Position numbers and translations under genes: made by a program. Under the pieces are notes generated by a model, which had not been told where the DNA came from, made no database searches, and saw nothing but the letters and a program-made list of their open reading frames with translations. Shown piece by piece: positions 45,899 through 57,075 of a DNA stretch of 64,000 nt. The stretch is taken from positions 12,102,844-12,166,843 of the forward strand of contig JABAKD010000019.1 of NCBI GenBank assembly GCA_012845835.1. Reading direction: 5' to 3'. Origin of the DNA: Undaria pinnatifida (lineage: Eukaryota; Sar; Phaeophyceae; Laminariales; Alariaceae). Numbering within the stretch: position 1 is the stretch's first letter; every line of letters begins with the position of its first letter.

Positions 45899-47640
45899 TG
45901 GTCGACGTAAGACTATACGCGAAGTGTCCACGCTGGAGGGTATCCTCGCACGTCACGCCCAGCTGCCTCGAAAATGGTAATCGCTTAACAAACATAGTGC
46001 TCGAAAGAGTTTATAGCCAAGAGAAACCTCTATCTCTATTTTCATCTCCACACCGCACAATCCGGCCTTCTTTTTCTGCGCTAAGCACCGAGTCCACCTT
46101 CGCCACCCCCCCGGGCTGTTTTTCATCGCCGTTACCCCCATCATTCGACGCCGTCGTCTTGAACAGGGACCACATGATCAGCCGTGAGGACGGACTCTGA
46201 AACTCTTGACCACGCTAACATGCAGAACGGCGGCGGAACGCACTTGGGCAAGAGGCCACACCCAACCCTCTTGGCTAGTCCACATAAGACTGTGCGCGAA
46301 GAACGCACGACGAAGGGCAGCTTCGCACGCCCCCTCCACCTGCCCAGAACCCTTTTCCCGCCTTTTCTACATGGGTCGTAACAGGGTCAACAGACGATAG
46401 AAACCTTTCCCTCCATTTTTTTCTCCACGACAGACAACGATTCGGCCAGCTTGTTCTGCACTACAACGAGCCCTTGACCTCCTCCTCTGGTCGCCCCCCG
46501 TCGCCGTTGTCCTCTTCATAGACGCCGTCGTCGTTTCACACGACCACCCCATCAGCAATAGCGATGTCAGTAGCGATGGGTGCTAAGACTCTAGACGGCG
46601 AAAAAACGCTGGACGGCGGCCGGACGCACTTGGGCAGAGACTGGACGCAACCGCTCCCGAGACTTGCTTTGAGCCGCTGAACCGAGGGCTTAGGCGGGAC
46701 CCCACTGCCGTAGAACAGGGTTAGGGTGGTCGACACACATTATGCGCGAAGAATCCACGCTGTACGACGGCCTTGCACGCCACATCACGCTGCTTAGGAA
46801 CATTTTCCGCGTGTTGTGCATGGGCCCAACAAGGTTTAACAGTGGGTAGAAACCTCAATTTCCATGTTTACCTCGACGCCGCACAACACCTCGGCCTGCT
46901 TCTTCTGCGCTACTATGAGCGCCGCGCCCTCTTTCACCCCGCCTCCGCCCCGCCAGTCGCCCGTCGATGTTGTCCTCATCGTCGATGCCGTCGTCGTTTA
47001 GCGCGACCACAGCAGCCATGAAGACCAGCTCTGCATAGCGACCGAAGATACGAAAGTTATCGCCGTCTTTTCGACCATCTAGAAAAGGCTTAATGCAGTA
47101 TCAGCAAACGTCATGTTGCGTGCGTGTCGCGCCCCCCCCTACGTTAAGCTGTGGACGTATCCCCCACCCCAGCACACCCGGCTGCTTCTCGTGGCAGATG
47201 CTGCAATCGTGGCCTTATTGGGCACGTTTCTCCTCTCGTGGCTTATCCTGTAACCGTCAATTATATTTTGACACTTCTTCCTTCTTAAGTCCCGAAGAGA
47301 CTATTACATATGGGGTCCCAAAAGTGATCCTAGAAGCGTTAGTACCAAACAGAAACCTCCATCTCCACCTTTACCTCCACGCCGGAAAATTTGCTCTGCT
47401 TATTCCTCTGCGCCGCTGCGAGCGCCGAGCCCTCCTTCACCGCCTTTCCTCTAGCCTGTCCCCCATTGCCGTCATTTTCATGGATGACGCCGCCGTCGTT
47501 TAGCGTGGCCACGTCATCAGTCATACCGATGGGTTCTAAAACGTCGGATGGCGCCAAACCGTCGGGTGTCGATGGGACGCACCCAGGCAGGAGGCTTGGC
47601 CCGACTGACCCACTCGCGCGCACCTCGGGCATCACCACGA
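45899..47640. repeat. Four-unit tandem array (~370-450 bp units) with exon-like minus readings
   Basis: Units start near 45899, 46275, 46727 and 47090. Each has a GCGCGAAG-like block, a (T)AGAAACCTC block, and a region that on the minus strand reads as a Lys/Glu/Ala peptide ending GVExKxEIE before GAGGTTTCT: CLAQKKKAGLCGVEMKIEIE, VVVQNKLAESLSVVEKKMEG, VAQKKQAEVLCGVEVNMEIE and AAAQRNKQSKFSGVEVKVEM. GAG followed by GTTTCT could be a splice donor. An upstream VLEPI/VLAPI segment also recurs. It may be repeated exons of an unrecognised gene, mostly decayed. Only the copy at 47339-47638 stays open for about 100 codons. Confidence 0.5.
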
Positions 47641-50204
47641 GCCGATGGGATCGGATAGTTGCGCAGACAACTACGAGAGCCTTGCCACTCTCCTTGCAGT
47701 CGCGATTGCGGCATTCGCCAAAGTTTCAAACGCAAAATACAAACTAAGACCTGTCGCCGAGGACGAGGACAGCCGCCGTCTGAAACATCTCGATGTTGTT
47801 CATGTACGAGATCGACGAGAGCGAGGGAGGAGACAGCACTCCTCGGGTGAAGCGCACACAGCGTGCTCTCCCTTGCCCCTCTTAAGGGTCCTTCTTAACG
47901 AAGCGATTGTTTCGGTTCTCACCCAATTTTTCGATTTTTCCCGGAATGAAAAAAACTCCAATCCCGAAAAACTGGCCTCTGAGTTTTCAGTTATTTTCGG
48001 GAAAAAACTGAAATTAAGGTAAATGGTGTACAGGATCGGGGAGCCGCACCGCTCGGGGTGTGCCACCACGCGCGAGCAACGCGAGGGCACAAGACCGAGC
48101 AGGGTCGTTCCCAGGTCATTTTGCAGGCCATGACTAATCGCAGAAGGCGTAGTGAGCTTCCGAGCTCTCGTCGTCGAGCTGACAGAGTGATCGCACCGAG
48201 GGGGCCGACCGAACAGAGCTCGCTGAGGGCAGTAGCTGAGACTTTCGTAACGTTGGGCGTTGTCGCGCGACTAGTTGGTGATGGATTTCACTCCCCAAGG
48301 CACCGACACCTGCCTAGGAGTAGGGCCGCCTCCAGTGGGACATCCACGCGGGCGTCTTCCGGGAGAGTTGCTGCTCAAGTGACGGTTCTGGGCTGGGTGG
48401 ACGGTTGTTTTGCGAGCCAACTGAGGTTCGTAGTAATTCAGGTTCAACCCTCATTTCGGTAAAATATCGAAATTTGATCAAATACTCGAAATGTTGTACG
48501 TATGGCTAAGAACGACCCTAAACAGCTTCATCTGCGTGCGCTGAGATGCTTTGGCGCGGCGTTCGAACTCGTACGAGTACGTACGTAGTCATCAAGCTTT
48601 TGGCGTTTCTGGTTTGTGTCGTGGGAACTCTGTCCGAAAACAATCTCTAAAATTCGAGTTTCATTATGAGGGCAGCCAAGGGTTGTCCAAGCCGATTCTG
48701 CAGGTACCGGCTATCTTGTCGGAGGGTTGGTACCGATGTATCGTGAGTAGAGGCCCAGAGACAACGCTAAACACTAAACAAAAGATACACAACTTCTGCG
48801 CACCGAGCTCGCATGCACGAAACACTAAACAAGAGCGCGCACCCACGATATCATATGCATGGTCCGAGCTCGCAGTACAGAGTACTTGGTACCACCATAG
48901 AACACCCAACAGTAAGAAACAGAAACACTGACCCAGACCGGGTTTCTTGTTTGGGAGACGGCCGTTCTACATGTCAATGGAGGTACGCTAACTTCAGTAC
49001 GACGCCCCCCGAACTTCTTATGGTCATGTAAATATCAGCCTGGCTTTCTTATCACCCTGTTTTTTATCATAGGTGCCCTGTAACGTACTATGATACTGCT
49101 GCTGTGGATCATGGCTGATCATGATGAGCACCTCGCCACTTCACCTTCAACAACCCTCCGCTCAGTCGTCGGGTCCATAGCATGCACGTGCACCCAGATG
49201 CTGCTCGACGCCGACCCTCCATCTTGCTCGTCCTTAGTCACACAAGGTGCTGGATAGCCTGCAATGCAGCAACGCGGTCGCAGCCATGGATCACTTTCAT
49301 GATGGCGGTCTTAGGTTCTAGCTTTCCCAGTGACCTCCCGGAGAGATCTGTCACGAGACAAGCTATGGGTGGCGCATATGACCATCTGCCCGATTTGCTG
49401 CTTGCTGTTGTCTCATGCTGGGTGGTCTTCGTGGCAGGCCATTCGTCGCGAGCTCCAGGTTTGCCACCGGCACCTGTCGTTTCCCGAGGAAACTACGATC
49501 GAGAAGCTGCTTCGTATTCAAACCGGGATCCACTGTGGCTGGTGCCGGAGGCATGACGAAGAACTTGTTTATGTGATGGGGCGAGGGCTATATTGCTGGG
49601 GGGAAGAAAGCGGCACCAGCACCAACGAACATCTACGACGCATGAGTCGTAGACGCACCAAAAAAAGCTATTTATGAACACATTTGCAAGCAAGCTGTTC
49701 TCCGCCGTCTGTAGGTATTTTCTCGTGCTTCCGGCTACGTCGCACGCAAAAGTCCCACTGGTACACTACCGTGCGCGTCTGAGGCACGGGCAAGCTCCAT
49801 GGCCCGCGATTTGCGATCTGAGTATCCAAAGTCAAACTCTAGATGGCTCTTTCTTCATGCGTTTGAGGTCCGCCTCGCCGAGCCGCGCAGGAACATCGAA
49901 ACCCACTATTTCACATTTTTTACACGTTCTGTTGAATCGTTGAAGCAGTTATTCCCATTGGTTCTGCCTTTCTGTCTCCCGAGATGTCTGCGGTCTGCTC
50001 ATGTACAGCTAGTGTCTACCTATACCACGCAGCTCTTCGAGCTCCGCACTTTGTGCCGTTGACTTTGTGGCAGCCACGGCGATGCTTTGTTCGGCGTTTG
50101 TGCGGTGCTCAGCAGAAGATCTGACTCTTTCCTTCATGTTTCATTTTCTACCAGATGTGGACGGAAGTATAGTCTAGATTCCGGTATTAATTTGATCTAA
50201 ATAC
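47641..50204. other. Gene-free stretch
   Basis: Overlapping readings at 48058-48462, 48551-48931, 49182-49556 and 49330-49677 show no domain I know. The 49330-49677 reading (Cys/His/Trp-containing) is the most protein-like and could be a relic. No gene is called. Confidence 0.35.
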
Positions 50205-51091
50205 TAGGGCTGGGTACTGAACCAGTACGTACTGCCAGTAGTACTAGTACTGGCAGTATCCTGATACTGGTAAACCGACCTGCCAGTACACCAGTACATT
50301 CGCATATAGACGAAGATCCCAATATACGCCTCAAGAACCAGCGGAAACCCATAGCTTCAGGCTGCCTGTTTGTTGTGCTGGTATCTAGCGGCTGTGATTT
50401 ATGCGCGGTGTAGGTTTTGGTTGGGTAGGTAGCTTTCGATAGCTGTGGCACCGTTGTTATCTCGTTGTGTACTCTGTTGCTCTGTTGCTACCGTTGCACC
50501 GCTGTTCGTAGCATCAACTGATGGACTGATGATGGTGATCGACTTGGTTGCTTGCCGTCGTCTTTAGTACTCTTGTCAATCTATAGCTATCAATCTACTT
50601 TTTTTCCAATATACGCTGGGTTGAGTATGTGTGACATGGAATGAGTGCTATCCATTCCAATTCATGCTTATGCATACGCTACGTCACCCATGATCATGGA
50701 GTATATGGGCGTTGCAAAGTTAAAGATTTGTGCTACATTCTACACATCCTCCATGTTGAAAATCGGTACATATTTGGGCGTTGAACTCGAATTTTAGTGC
50801 CGTTTTCCCCACAAAAGTGCCTCTGTCATATGAGCCAAAATCACTCATTTTTTATGCTCTAGTGAAGCCAAATCGCGTAAAAATTCGCCTCCGGCGGGGC
50901 GCCTCCAGCGGGGCCCTCCGGGGGCGCCTCCGGCGAGGCCCCCTCACCAGCCGGGGGGGGCCGATGGTCGCGGCTGCGCCGCGACCGCGCGGCTTCGCCG
51001 CGCCACCAGTATACTGACCGGATCCAGTATACTGGCTGCTGACGCAGCCAGTATAACTTGTACTGGCGCTGCGCGCCAGTACCCAGCCCTA
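50205..51091. mobile_element. hAT-like non-autonomous element with 8-bp TSD
   Basis: Ends TAGGGCTGGGTACTG and CAGTACCCAGCCCTA are perfect inverted repeats. CTAAATAC lies directly outside on both sides (50197-50204, 51092-51099). The subterminal parts are rich in CCAGTA/TACTGG, and the right third is very GC-rich with paired GCGCC blocks. There is no transposase. The 8-bp duplication and GGGCTGGG tip are typical of hAT elements; the perfect duplication suggests a fairly recent insertion. Confidence 0.85.
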
Positions 51092-51099
51092 CTAAATAC

Positions 51100-51960
51100 C
51101 CAAGGTCTAATCGTCATTACATTATAAAAATTTATTTATATTATGTGACCTGATACTAGCGGGATTTGGCATTTGCATGGCGGGGGTCGGGGAGGTATCC
51201 TTTGATGGATGATGATCCGTTGTGGCAACTGCCCATGTGCCTGTTCTTTTTTACGGAGGCAAGAGGCATAACTGGTAAAACGAATGTCACCCGCCCAGAC
51301 TCGTCACGCCTGGAGTTGGGGGTCACCTAGCTCTCTGTGCGCACCCACACTTACTTGCCCGCGGTAAGGGACGCCCAGATATCGACCGCATGCACTGACC
51401 GCACATAGAAGGGACCGAGACGGACGCGAAAAAGCTGCTGGAGCTTCCGGGCCATACCGTTCGAGCTTCTTGCGCCAAGTGCCAAGCTTCGAGCTGTTGT
51501 TTTAACTCAAGATCGTCATCATCTCGACCTCGCCTACTCATCTTACTGCTGCTGTTGCCGCTGCTTGTGTTTGGTGCTTCTGGTGCTGGGCTGTTTGCAA
51601 CTCAACATCACGAGCGATGTTGACACGTGAAGGTGAGGGGGGGGACGGAGGGGGAGGGAGAAGAAAAAAAAGCTTCGACACGCTACGCAGAAGTAGCTGC
51701 CGATGCGCGGGAGGAGCAGCTGCTGATTTATATCGGGACTCGTAAAAATTATTTTGGTATTAATAGATGTGCAATTCTTCCACCAAATTCCATTTCCTTC
51801 TACACAACGCTGTAAGAATGACCCCCCTCCCTCCTCGTGCGCACGCGAGCCCTTCGCTTACAAGCAGGGTAGCTTGGTCTTTCTACGGAATCAGTCCGAT
51901 TTATTTGCCAACGTACTGTATTTTCCAGCTGTAGTATGTACCGCTGTCAACATTTTCGTC
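51100..51960. other. Gene-free stretch
   Basis: Nothing recognised. A 72-codon minus reading at 51323-51541 has no domain. Confidence 0.35.
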
Positions 51961-51962
51961 AA

Positions 51963-54900
51963 GGAGGAGGTTGGGGTAGGGACTTTGATGGGCGCTGGGG
52001 CTTTGGTTGGGGTTAGGCTGGGAGTGGGGTTGGTGATGGGAATGTTGCTGGGGCTGGGGCTACAGCTGGGCCTAGAACTGTGGCGTGAATTAGGGATGAG
52101 CCTTGGGGTGCAGGATGGGGGATTGCGTCGGGCCTTGGGCTGGGGCTTAAATCGAACCGAGCCGGGGGCAGGGTCAAGGTCAGGGTTGGAACTGGGGCTC
52201 GGGTTAGAACTAGGGCTAGAGCTGGAGATGAATACTGAGGCTATGATTGGGGCTGGGGCTGGGGTTGGGGGATTGGGCTGGATGTTGGGCTGGGGCTTGT
52301 GTCGGGCCTGGGTTAGGGCCGTACTCGGTGCTGGGGCTGGGGCTTGGGTTAGAACTGGGCCGAGAGCTGGGGGTGGGGACTGGGGCTGGGCTTGGGTTAG
52401 GATTGGGGGTGGATCTGGGGCTGGGGGCTGGGGCTGAGACTTGGATCGGAGCTGGAGCTGGGCAAGGGCTGGGGCTGTGACTTGGTTTAGGGCTGGAGCG
52501 GGGGGTGGGGACTTGGCCTGGGGCTAGGGCAGGAGCGTAGATCGGGGCTGGGGCGGGGACGGGACCAGGGTCATGCTGGGGCTGGGGGCGAGGTTAGGGT
52601 TATGGCTAGGGTCGGGGCTAGGGCTACGGCTGGAGTTGGGGCTAGGGGCTTGAGCTGGGGCTAGGGGCTTGAGCTGGGGCTGGGGCCTCCTTCGGTGTTT
52701 GGCCTTGGGCTGGGCTGGGGGTGGGGCTGGGGGTGGGGCATGGGTTTATGTTGAGGCTTGAGTTGCGGTTTGGTTCGTGGGGGCAGGGCCGGGGCCGGGT
52801 TCGGGGTCGGGGCTGGGGTATGGATTTTGGGTTGAGGCTTGAGTTGGGATTTGGATCGTGGGGGCATGGCCGGGGCGGAGGTCGGGGTCGGGGCTGGGGC
52901 TGGGACCGGGGCTGCGGCTTGTGTATTGGCTGAGGCTGGGGATGCGGGATTGAATTGGAATTTGGGCAGGGGCTTGAGTCGGGGATGGGGGAGAGTCGGG
53001 GTTGGGGTCGGTGCTGAGGCTGGGGCTTGGGGATAGACTGGGGCTGGGCTGGGAATCGGGGCTAGCGCTGGGGCTTGGACCGGGACTGGGGGCGGGGCTG
53101 TGGTTTGGGTTAGGGCCGGGGCTGGACCTAGGTATGGGGGCTTGGGTCGGGTTTGGGGCTGGGGCTTGGGCTTAGACTGGGGTTGGTGTTGGGGCTTGGG
53201 TCGGGGCTGGGGTTGGGTCAGGGATAGGTTTGAGGCTTGGGTTGGGGCTGGGACTAAAATAGGAACTTGGGCTGGGACTTGGGAGCGCTGAGATCGGGAT
53301 CGGGGCTGGGGCTGGTGCTTGAGTTAGGATTGGGGCTGGAGCCGGGGATGGGGGCTGGGGCTTGGGTCAGGATTGGACCCGAGCTAGGGATGAGAGCTGT
53401 AGCTGCGGCTTGGATCGAGGCTGTGGCTGGGTTAGGGCTGTGGCTGTGCCTTGGGTTAGGGCTAGGACTGGGGCTGGAGATGAGGTCTTGGATCGAGGCT
53501 GGGGCGAGTCCGGGGCCAGGGTCGGGGCCAGGATTGGGGGTGGAGCTGGATCCAGGGCTAGGGCTAATGCTGCGACTGAGGCTTGGTCTTGGGCGGGCGC
53601 TGGAGCCTTGGTTGAGGTTTTGCTGGGGCATGGGTTTAGACTGAGGCTTGGGCTGGGGGTTGGCGTGGGTTGGGGCAGGGCCGGGATCGGGACCAGGGTT
53701 TGGGCTAGGGCTGGGGCTGCGAGTGGAGCTGCGGCTTGGGTTAGGACTGGGGCTGGGGCTGGGGATGGGATATTGGGTTGGGGCTTGGATCGGAACTGGA
53801 ACAGGCCGGGATCGGGTTAGGGGATGGGGCTGGAGCTTAAGGTAGGACTGGAGCTGAAGTTGGGGATGGGGGTTTGAGTCGGGGTTAGGGATGGGATGTG
53901 GTTCGGAGCCTGGACGGGCCCGGGGCCAGGGTCGAGGGTAGGGCTAGGGCCATGGCTAGGGCTGGGGCTGGAATTGGGGCTTGGGCTGGGGCATGGGCCT
54001 CGGTCATGATTTGGCCAGAGGCTGGGGCTGGAGCTGGGTCCCGGGCTACAGCTGGGGGTGGACCTGGGGATCGGTCGGCGCTAGGGGTGGGCTTGGGTCG
54101 GGGCTGGGGCCGGAGCTGGGTCTGGGACTGAAGCTGGGACTAGCACTGAGGCTGGGGCTGGGGCTGGGCCTAGGGCTAGGGCTGGGGCTGAGGGTGGGAC
54201 AGGGGATGTGATTGGGGTCGGGGCTGTGGCTAGGCTCGGGCTGGGCTTGAGCATAGCCTGGGGCTGGGGTCGCGGTCTAGGATTGGCTTTGACTGGGGCT
54301 GGCACTGGGGCTGGAGTCGCGGCTTGAGCCGGGGTCGGGCCTGGGACTAGGTTTGGATCGGGTCTAGGTCTGGGTCTGAAGATGAAGATGGGACTGCGGC
54401 CTATACCGGGGGCTGGGTTCGGCGTTTAGGCTGCAGCTTGAGCTGGGCTGGAGATAGAGCTGGAGGTGAGGCTGGGGCTGGGGCTAGGGCTGTTATCGGA
54501 GGAGGGGTCGGGGCTGGGACTAAGATTGGGGTTGGGGTCGGGGCTGAGGTCGAGGGTGGAGTTGAAATTGAGGCGTTTTGGGTCGGGGTTTGGGTTGAGG
54601 CTTCGGTTGCCGCTGGGGCTGTTGGAGGTGGCGCTGAGGCTGGGGCTAGAGTCGTGGTCTGGGTTGGTACTTGGGACTGGGGATACGATAGAGGCTGGGG
54701 CTGAGGCTGGGACTGGAGCTGGGGCGGGGACTGACGTTAGAGCGAGGTCTGAGACTGGGGCTAGGGCTAGGCCTTGGGCCGGGGCTGGGACTTGGGTCGG
54801 GGTTTAGGCTGAGGCTGCGGATGGGGCTGGAGATGGGGTTGGGGTTGTGGCCGGGTCTGGGTCTGGGATCGGGGCCGTGGCTGGGGCTGGGGCATGGAGG

Positions 54901-55045
54901 TCGGGCTGGGGCTTGGGTCGGGGCTGAGATGGGAGTCGAGGCTGGGGCTGGAGTTTGGGTCAGTGCTGATGTTGGAGCTGGGGTTAGGGCTTGGGCTGGA
55001 GAGGCACCGGGGCTGGGGCTGGAGCTGAAGCTGGTGCTGGGGCTA
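51963..55045 (+). repeat. ~3.1-kb G-rich hexanucleotide satellite (GGGGCT-type)
   Basis: Degenerate hexamers GGGGCT, GGGGTT, GGGACT and GGAGCT fill the interval with the G-rich strand always on plus. Because the unit is a multiple of three, all frames stay open for long stretches, giving Gly/Leu/Ala readings on plus and Pro/Ser readings on minus (up to 227 codons). These are artefacts of the repeat. Many places hold four GGGG runs within 25 bases. Confidence 0.85.
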
Positions 55046-55789
55046 CAGCAGCAGTGGCCGATGCCGTAATCGTCCATTTTCGTCGGCAGTTTTTCCCTCT
55101 GGAGCCTCAACGGAGTTAAGGTAGTGGACATCCCGCGAAGAGCTGGCACCGCCCGTGGTGCGATAGGGATGGTAAGCGGTTTTTGGCCGGATGGCTTTTG
55201 AATGGCGAGACTCCTCAACCGAATGAACTATCCACACTACTGCCGTTGGAATCACATTTGCGCTTCACGATACGATATGATTCGCGTTATACCTACGCCA
55301 TGGGATGGTTTCTTTCGGGCTGTATTCGGATTATTTTCCTGAAAAAGTCAGTTTAAAGCTACTCGAGGGAGACCCTCAGAAACCGTATAGATGTGCACAT
55401 TGCCACCCTTACCGTAGCACGTCGTATCTGGTGGAATATCGTGCTGGTCAAGACTGCCCACAACCCATCCCAGTCTGCGCACAGCCAAGCGCCAAAGCTG
55501 GTCAGAACCCACGTCGCAGACACGGGCTTCTTCGGGGGCGGAGCAGGGGACTACTACGTCGTAGGACACCAGTCAAGGAAGCTGACCCTCACGCACCATA
55601 AACGGTCGTAGGTGCACCAATTATTTCCTAAGGTCCCATCCTCGCCTGAATAGCTCTGCACCTCGCCCCAAAGCTTATTTTGAGTTGAAAGAGCAGTCCG
55701 ATGACCAAGCGCATGTAGTAGGTATGAGAAACATTCAAAGACTAAAGCAAGAATGACGTTCCGATGATTTTTGGGTTGTTAAGGAGTCG
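55046..55789. other. Gene-free stretch
   Basis: Short overlapping readings near 55305-55611 have no domain. Nothing else recognised. Confidence 0.35.
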
Positions 55790-56034
55790 TTCTACGGTAG
55801 CCCTCCCAACTTTTCTTTAACGAAACCGCCGGCTTTGAAACCAGCTCCCCGCCGCATATCCTCAAAAACGCGGTGCCCCTTGCCACCTCGACGTCATCGT
55901 TCGATAGCCCTTTGCAAACAAGAAAATATAGAAATAGTTGTGCTTGGTAGCGTCCTTCCTCTTGTCGAGCAGCCATGAAACGTTCTCGTTAAAGAAAATC
56001 GCTGGTTTTGGGGGGGGCTATCGTGGTAAGAATC
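55790..56034. mobile_element. MITE family G (copy 3)
   Basis: Ends TTCTACGGTAGCCCTCCCAA and TTGGGGGGGGCTATCGTG. The same interior order as the copies at 42935 and 43628, in the same orientation. Confidence 0.7.
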
Positions 56035-56429
56035 AGTCCTAGGAGCCCCGTCATTCAGAAAGCATTCTGGCACCACAGCGCTACCTCTATCATGGCGCTC
56101 GTCATTGCCGTGCTTTTGCTTGCTTTATTGGTTGGGTTCATTTTTGTATTGGGTACCGCCGGGTATGCGGGCGCATAATGCGCGGTACGGGCACCGCTGC
56201 TGTCGTCGGAATCAGGACGCAGGCGATGAACCGTGCGGGAATGATCCTACTCCCGACAAAAGGTGCAGTCGGAACTCAATACGGCGGTTGCTGCCCCCGA
56301 CGTTCGTTGGGTGGTTTCATCTGCTGTTACTATTAATATTTATAGTTGCTGGGGGTGTCGGTTTTGCTTTGTTTCCATGTTGGTACTCGTAGTGCCGTCC
56401 TGTTTCCCTCTTTCCAATTTTTTATGGCA

Positions 56430-57075
56430 CGGAACGTATGGTATAGCAGGGTATGGGTATGGTATGGGGTGTGGTAGGGATGGTGTAGTATGGAACTTTC
56501 CGTCTTGAAATTTGTGTGGGAAATTTTATCTTCAATTTATTGTTATAATGGTATGGTCCGGTATGTGGTCTGATCTGGTATGTGGTACGGTATTGTTTGG
56601 TATGATATGATATGGTATGGTATGGTATGGTAGGGAATTGGCGCGGTATCTGTACCAAACAAATGTATCGATCATATCAACCGTCGGCATACAAGTCCCA
56701 AAAATATAAGGGATGCGGACAGACAAACAGACAGACACAACACAGACAGTCCGGGAGGCAGACAGACGGACAAATCTGTCTTTACCAAATGGAGACTTAG
56801 TTTTACAAAATGAGCATTAATCGTACCGGGTCAACCCCTCCTTCGTCTTTCCTCGTTACTGTACAGCATCGCGGTGAGAAACCGCTGAAGGCCCAGGTTG
56901 CCAGAACAAGCCCGAACAACGCCTCGATCGTATCGTATCGATGTAGTCTACAGTGCTACTGTCATATGCATATCATATCGTAACAATATCGCAGCGTATC
57001 GGTATCGCACTGTATCCTACCACGGTATCGTATCATACCGTATCATATCGTGTACTCGTATCGTATCGTTCGTAC
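56430..57075. repeat. Two pentanucleotide arrays: (TATGG)n and (GTATC)n
   Basis: 56430-56640 holds degenerate GGTAT/TATGG units, with a short interruption near 56500-56550. 56925-57070 holds GTATC/ATCGT units. Both are 5-mers in the same orientation, 300 bases apart, separated by a CAGACAGA tract at about 56720-56770. Confidence 0.6.

Noticed and set aside
51754..52437. 227-codon Gly/Leu-rich plus reading
   Set aside because: Produced by the in-phase GGGGCT hexamer satellite; all frames and both strands are equally open.
56092..56178. 28-codon hydrophobic small ORF (MALVIAVLLLALLVGF...)
   Set aside because: Shape fits one membrane segment, but there is no transcript, conservation or promoter evidence, and such short readings arise by chance.
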